Assembly: GCF_945859705.1 (NCBI RefSeq)
Contig: NC_079137.1
Coordinates: forward strand, 55,274,552 to 55,338,551
Length of the DNA: 64,000 nucleotides
From: Episyrphus balteatus
Taxonomy: Eukaryota; Arthropoda; Insecta; Diptera; Syrphidae
Direction: 5' to 3'
The translations under genes and the position numbers were made by a program. The notes beneath the pieces were generated by a model. That model was not told the origin of the DNA and made no database searches. It saw only the letters and a list, made by a program, of their open reading frames with translations. Positions 58,601 to 64,000 of the stretch are shown here, in pieces; positions within the stretch are counted from its first letter, which is position 1; each line of letters opens with the position of its first letter.

Positions 58601-60715
58601 AAAAATGTTACGACTTTAGGTTTTGAAGATATAGATTTTAATCAACAAATATGTATATAATTTTGAATAGTCAATGAAATTTGGTTTTTTAATGCAAATT
58701 ATTAGTGGTATAACATTTACTACAGTGTGTGTGATTCGCACAAAATATTTTATAAAAGTTTATGTTTTATTTTCCAGAGTATACGATCTGTTTTGACGTC
58801 GAGAAGGTTTTAAGAGGTTAGGCAACTTCTTCACAAGAAACCATTATTTACACTACGAAGTACAATTTTCTACTCAGCATTTCAATAAAAGAGAATAAAA
58901 CTGAGTGGTTGAGCTAACTGCGTGTTCAAACTCTTTCTTAAAAACTGGGCTGGAATCGGCTATTGTGATTTGTGATCGGTGATAATCACAAAAGACCAAT
59001 TTGCTCTGATAAATATGATGTTCGCAGTACAAATTTGGTTCTTGTGACCACCACTAAAAAAAACATTTACAGCCTCTTTTGAGTAATTGATAAAGACTCC
59101 AAGTAGAATTGGCATGAACAAAAACTGTATCTGTTAAGCTGTTTGGTTTCGGCAGTCAATTGTAAAATTTAATATCATGCAATTTCATTAATCTAAGTTC
59201 TAAATAAATTTTCAGTTTTGTTTTAAAAAATGACTATAGAAAACCATAGTTCTTCCAAATGTCATCCTCGCATGGTAGATTTAATGTGCATTGTGCATCA
59301 CCTACGCATTGTGTTTGTACCTTAAATTTAATTTTAACTACTCCTCCGTCATGATGAAAATTGTTTGATGTTGTTCAAGTCTTAATGGAAAAGTTTTTCA
59401 ATTAAAATGAAATATTTAAAGAAAAGCTGTCAGAAAATAAATATGATAAAACAGCCTTGGCACGTTTAAATTGTTGTTGTTTACCAGACAAAATCATTGG
59501 GTTAAAAAAAAAAACTATTTTTACGATCCTTTTTCTGAAAAAAATAAAGTTTTATTTTTTTTTTATTTTTTTTGCATTTATTTTGTGCTTTTTTGGGGCC
59601 CCCTTATCTGTAGAGCCCTGAGACAATTGCCTCATTTGCCTCCTGCTTAACTTAGTATATACACAAAAGTAACAAAAAAAATAGTTCCCTATCAGATAAA
59701 GGCAATCACTTCAAGTAAAATATTTAGTTGAAATTAAAACAAAAGAGTTTAAATGCAAACTCGTTTTTAACTTTCTTTCGAAATGAATTTATTTTTTACA
59801 ATTTGAAGGGTCCAAAGGAAAAACAACACAAGTCCATTCCAACTCATTTCGAGAAGAACACATTTTAAAATTTTGTTCTCATACAACTTAGTACTAAAAG
59901 CACACAATTTTTGTATTTTTTCAGCAAGGCCTAAATTTGTTTTATAAAAGTAAGAATGCCATCAGATAGTACTCAGTAAATACTACAAGACCTCATCATT
60001 GGTTTATTTTTGACAAAAAGTGGACATGTGCCGTTTTCTCCCTGGACTAGAGTGCGGTCAACGCTTGTATGGGAAAAATAAAATTTTCAAATAAACGTTG
60101 GGCCACCCCCTTGTTTGGTACTATTGGTATCATACTGTTGAATTTTCAGCCTCCTATCTTATATAGAAGGGGGTGATGATCGATATTGAAAAATTGTATT
60201 TTTTTGGAAAAATGTTAAAAATTACAACAGGTAGTACACAGACTTTTTATTTGCACATTTTGCTTATTATTTTTTATTTTTTATTTATTGCTCACTTTTT
60301 TTTCGAAAAAAAAAAATATGTTTTATAAAGACAAGTAAGACTTAAATAAAATATTTTCTTTTCAAACAAAAAATTTAAAAAAAAATCAAGATTACCTACA
60401 TACAAGCCTAAATATTGAACTGTTACTAGCACCCTCTTGCGCTTAAGATAGCAAATTGAATTTTCACAACGTTAATGTTATAGATAAGTGGAACAAATTT
60501 AGCAAGTGTCCCGACCGAAAATCGAAAAAAATATTTTTTGGACAACACTACCCTGGACCCTTCAACCTTTTGCAAATAGAAAAAGACTAGGCTGTGTGCA
60601 GCAGAGGAGTACGTTGTGTTGCCAAACGACCCGGGACAATATTTTTTCTCTTCATAAAGTGAGGCATCAGAAGGGATTCTTCAGCTCTGTTCACAACTGA
60701 AACCCAAAAGATTAT
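55666..60715. other. Non-coding stretch, GC-richer in the middle
   Basis: No gene is convincingly supported. 56500-57700 is less AT-rich with short ATC tracts and may be unique regulatory DNA; its 203-codon frame starts without ATG and runs through homopolymers, so I reject it. A small inverted repeat (ttggttaggctt / acctaaccaa) lies at 58526-58553. Near 59590-59640 'ggggcccccttatctgtaga' resembles hAT-type ends but no partner was found. Confidence 0.3.
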
Positions 60716-61175
60716 AAGTTTATTTATTTATTTATTTATTCAATCTACGATAATTAATCTACAGATTTGCTTAATTTAAAATATTTACAATTTCATGTTT
60801 ATATTAAATATATAATATTATGTACATAAGCTAGAGCATTTTTAAGAAAAGTTATTGTGTAATAACATAATTAAAGAATTTTTAAATTGATTTCTTGATA
60901 GATATATATCTAGATCCTGATAGTACATATTAAAAAATTTACAACTATGAGAAATAGGTTCGCGCTGTCCATAGTTTGTAGAATGAGGATTTTCAAATAT
61001 AAAATTTCTCGTTCTCAAAGGCCGACTTGGTGCGTAAATATTAATTAAGGATAACAAAAAATCACAATTTATATCATTTGAAAGAATATCGCGAATGAAC
61101 AAAACACTAAACTTTCTACGTCTTGATTCAAGAGTTTGCATTCCTACCAATAAACATCTGGAGTTATAATCAAAC
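60716..61175 (-). mobile_element. Non-LTR retrotransposon 3' fragment with TAAA-type tail
   Basis: The minus-strand fragment encodes the C-terminal region of a reverse transcriptase ORF related to the 47.5-kb element, then about 100 bp of 3' UTR and a (TAAA)n tail at 60717-60740. It ends abruptly at about 61175, exactly where the AGAGTTACG hairpin element begins. It is strongly 5'-truncated, or cut by that element. Confidence 0.75.
60842..61168 (-). pseudogene. C-terminal remnant of retrotransposon reverse transcriptase ORF
   Basis: The frame continues upstream of the methionine at 61150 to about 61168, reading YNSRCLLVGMQTLESRRRKF, which aligns with YNVRCLLFGMQSLEIRRRYF in the element at 47.5 kb. 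Further matches: SLINIYAPSRPLRTRNF against ERINFYFPCRSLRVGFH, and NYGQREPISHSC against NYGRNEPINRCI. About 108 residues remain, without stops. The RT and endonuclease domains are missing, so it has no enzymatic function. Divergence between the two copies is high, so they are different subfamilies rather than recent duplicates. Confidence 0.8.
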
Positions 61176-61802
61176 GTAACAAAGTTACGCGAAACCGAAG
61201 TTACGAAAAACTAGAGTTACGAATTCTAAAGTTATGTTAAGCTATGACATGTGATTTTTGGGTTGGCAACAATTGCGAGGAACGACATGGAATTATGGAA
61301 ATACAAACAAGAGATTAACATTTTTCTCATTGGTCAGAACTATATGAGTAAAGCGAAAGTTATTTAATCTTGTAAAATTTTGATTGGATAGGTATAGATA
61401 TACATATATGGTTTTGTTTTTGTGAGAAGATCGCAAAAACGTTGAAATAGAAAAAAAAACATGAGTATACTTATGTAAGTTTGGGGGACATAATTAAATT
61501 TAACTTCTTATTTGTCCAACTAATATTGCAAATATTTTTTTTTTCTATTAATTAATATAATTATTCATACTCACTTTGTTATTATTTATATTAAAATAAT
61601 AACCAAACCACCCCTTTTTTTTTACAGACGTTATTTTGGTGTGGTGAACTGTCGTTACAATTGTTGCCAACCCAAATATCATATGTCATAGCTTAACATA
61701 ACTTTAGAATTCGTAACTCTATTTTTTCGTAACTTCGGTTTCGCGTTACTTTGACGGCCGTAACTCTGTCGCGCGTAACTCTGTTATTCGTAACTCCGTT
61801 AC
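61176..61802. mobile_element. Hairpin element with AGAGTTACG motif arrays
   Basis: The left end (61176-61280) and right end (about 61650-61802) are inverted copies with nearly identical cores running through 'agttacgaattctaaagtt', 'atgttaagctatgaca' and 'gggttggcaacaattg'. Toward the tips the motif (A/G)AGTTACG recurs about every 15 bp: about four copies on the left, six or seven on the right. The middle of about 370 bp is AT-rich and non-coding. Ends begin GTAAC. It lies exactly against the retrotransposon fragment. Superfamily unknown. Confidence 0.65.
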
Positions 61803-63111
61803 CATTTCCTCTCCAAGCTCTATCATAACATATAACTGAAAACCAAAATTTCCTTTAAGTTCTGTTAAATAAATACAATTTTGTACAATATTCTTGTTTT
61901 TTTGATTAGTTCTTTCTCAATAAGTTCCAAAAATTAAAATTTTAAACCATCAGAAAAGTTTCATAGTTACAATTCAGTATTTACACTGCTACGAGATCAA
62001 AATTCAGATAATTTTCACAAAAGTTTCGCCTTACCATAAAATATTTCGGGGAAAAGTGAACGTAAATAGTAAAAATTGGAAATTCACAGATATGCATATG
62101 GTATCTAAAGTGGTTTAATGTAAAACATCAAAAGCTGATTAGATATGTTTTCAAGCATCATACATTATTTATAAACATTGTTAAGAATCCTTATAATGGA
62201 CAATCTCAAACAAGAAATTGTTGTTCTTGTATGTCCTGTATAAATAATGCAAATAAAGATTTTCCGGTTAAGATTAGTGTGACAGTATACCAAAAAACTA
62301 ATTAAGCTAACCAAAAAATTAAGATTTAAATATATTCAGCTTAAACTAAAAAAAAAAAACGTACAAAAACAATTAGAAAGAAACCTTAAAAGTTTACCTC
62401 AAAACGACACATAAAGGGTGTTTTTTTTTTTTTTTTGTAAGAAATAATTTACTTTTAGAAAACTAAAAATATCTGTTATAAATTTCTAGAATAAAACCCA
62501 GCTCTTTAGTGATAAATTAAAATTTAACCCGAGTTATCTTACCAAATTTGGTTAAGCAATAAAAAAAAAATAGAAACAAAGTCTATGTGTACGAATATAT
62601 TCCCTGTTCCAGTTTTGTTTTTTTTTTTCAGATTCAAACTTCTTTTCATCACGCTCAAAAAGAAACACCCTCTTTGCAATATAATTTACAACAAAACAGT
62701 AGCTCAACATTAAACACTGGTAACCACATCTCCTTTGCAACGAGTATAGAAGTCATCGGATGGCCTCAAAGAACAAAGATTAACAGAGATTTTGTTCTTT
62801 TGCAACTTCACCGCAAAAGCACGAGAATAGTGTATAATTTTGCAGTAAGTACATCGTTCATGTTGCAACAGCCAACAGTAAGACATTTCCCTAAGACAAA
62901 CTACTGCTTTTCTCACTGGTTTTTTCATTTTTTTTTTTTAAACCAACACAAACCCTAAACTAAAAACCCAACATTGGACTTAGCGCGCGTGGTATGGCGA
63001 ACATTTTGGCGGGCATTCAGCGCGCGTAGAAAACATTTACATTGCATTCGATATTTGTTGTGTTCCCTAAAAATGTAGTAGGTAGCATCAGTTAGCTAGC
63101 GCTAGTACATC
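61803..63111. other. AT-rich stretch turning GC-richer at the right
   Basis: A possible small exon at 62631-62718, after a T-rich tract and CAG and before TG|gtaacc, was considered, but its peptide shows no recognisable feature. From about 62970 the DNA becomes GC-richer (gcgcgcgtagaaa), as expected near a gene start. Confidence 0.3.
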
Positions 63112-63232
63112 ATGGAAGGAACATGGCGCACCAGGCCAGGTCACTACAATTCATCACATTTAAGTCCCTTAAAATGTACACTACCGTTTCGCGTATATCT
63201 ACCTAAAGTTAAAAAGCTATCCAATGGAGCAG
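63112..63232 (+). CDS. Possible first coding exon of a gene extending to the right
   Basis: An ATG in good context (A at -3, G at +4: catcATGG) opens 40 codons, beginning MEGTWRTRPGHYNSSHLSPL and running through LPFRVYLPKVKKL, and reaches a donor-like GCAG|gtaatc at 63232. The surrounding DNA is GC-richer than average, with CGA and GAC words, as in fly 5' regions. The frame also stays open beyond the donor to 63405. I do not recognise the peptide, and no following exon lies in the window. This is a candidate only; chance is a serious alternative. Confidence 0.25.
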
Positions 63233-64000
63233 GTAATCCTAACCACTCCGCCTTGAGAAGAGACAAAGTCAAAGCCAGAAGAAAAGAAAATGATTTCGCT
63301 CACGGTCGAAATTTAGATTTCCATCTTGTCACGTACGCGACGCGACTCTTCTGCGATTGTGTCTTTTTTGGTTACTTTTTACCTGGGGGGTTTGTTTTTT
63401 GCTGATTCTCGTTTCGTTTCCAGTAGAGATATCCCCAGTCAAGCAGTCACACCGACTACGACGATGACGACGACCGACCCGTGAAGGAGTATCTATACAG
63501 AATGAGGAAAACTCTCTAAAGTAAACAGAGAGAAGATTTTCCCGATGGATAGATTCTTACACAAAAGGATTGGCAACCAGGAAATGTTGTACCGTAAATT
63601 CTGTCGCCGGCGGTTTACTAAATTTGTTGTTGTTTTTTTCCTATTTTTTTTCTAATTTTTTTTTGTAAATAGTTTTTTTTTTTTTTTGTTTTCTTCTGGT
63701 TTTGATTTAGCTCCCTCTACACTTGGGATCTTTTACCTTAGTCAGGGTACAAATTTATTAGCAGAAAGATCTCTTATTTTCGCGACAACTACAACGTCAC
63801 TAATGCATTCTTTTTACAACCTCTCCTCCCGGAAGGCATACTAGAGGTATCTACTATACATTGACTTAAGCTATCTTAGCGAACTCTGGAGCTGCGAAGC
63901 AATGCCAAAAAAAAAAAAACCAAAACAGGTACCTCCACTCCATCTGAGATGCATAAATTGTCCATACGTATTGTTAGAGTAACGAATAGTCGTACTACAT
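63233..64000. other. GC-richer non-coding stretch at the right edge
   Basis: No gene is established. It contains GAC/GAT trinucleotide words near 63458-63480 and T-rich runs near 63640-63690. Base composition resembles the other unique islands in the window (11.4-12.9, 22.7-23.3 and 45.5-46.8 kb). It could be the start of an intron after the candidate exon. Confidence 0.3.

Noticed and set aside
59590..59645. hAT terminus (ggggcccccttatctgtaga)
   Set aside because: No matching inverted end or 8-bp duplication was found.
62587..62958. 123-codon frame with an internal T-tract-CAG acceptor and gtaacc donor
   Set aside because: The peptide is unremarkable, runs through T-rich sequence, and overlaps opposed frames; evidence for an exon is too thin.

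Overview
The window looks like AT-rich nuclear DNA from an insect, most likely a fly. Most of it is intergenic or intronic sequence packed with transposable elements. The pointers are a Ty3/gypsy-type gag with a protease after it, a jockey/CR1-type non-LTR retrotransposon, piggyBac- and hAT-type non-autonomous DNA transposons, repeats with a (GACA)n tract like Diptera mini-me/DINE-1 elements, GT-AG spliced exons, and a candidate Inr plus DPE core promoter. I cannot name the species. No bacterial features, tRNA genes, rRNA genes or CRISPR arrays were seen.

Layout. 1-1343 (minus) is the gag and start of pro of an LTR retrotransposon, joined by a textbook -1 slippery heptamer and cut by the window edge. 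3.9-4.8 kb is an inverted-repeat element. 9.8-10.7 kb is a dispersed repeat whose second copy (29.6-32.5 kb) is interrupted by a hAT-type element with an 8-bp target duplication. That hAT element itself carries a piggyBac-type element in a TTAA site. 11.4-13 kb is more GC-rich, unique-looking DNA with a candidate promoter. 18.2-18.8 kb is a hairpin element made of ATCCCG motif arrays. 20.1-22.0 kb is a near-perfect 1.9-kb palindrome with an 11-bp spacer. 24.5-25.8 kb is a long-TIR element with a 218-bp TIR element nested inside.

The only convincing cellular gene is at about 26.7-28.5 kb (plus): the last two coding exons and 3' UTR of a gene I do not recognise. 33.8-34.6 kb is a GC-rich minisatellite of about 50-bp units. 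37.6-38.7 and 43.0-44.0 kb are two roughly 1-kb TIR elements filled with short repeated motifs. 47.3-49.9 kb (minus) is a 5'-truncated non-LTR retrotransposon with an intact reverse transcriptase frame. It abuts a nested inverted-repeat block (49.9-52.2 kb) containing two opposed copies of a roughly 430-bp MITE. 54.6-55.7 kb holds mini-me-like repeats. 60.7-61.2 kb is a second retrotransposon fragment touching a hairpin element with AGAGTTACG arrays. The last kilobase is more GC-rich and contains a possible first coding exon.

There is no multi-gene pathway here. The main theme is layers of transposon insertion, with an unusual number of hairpin-type elements made largely of short repeated motifs. 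All boundaries were read by eye; identities and copy numbers would need alignment software.
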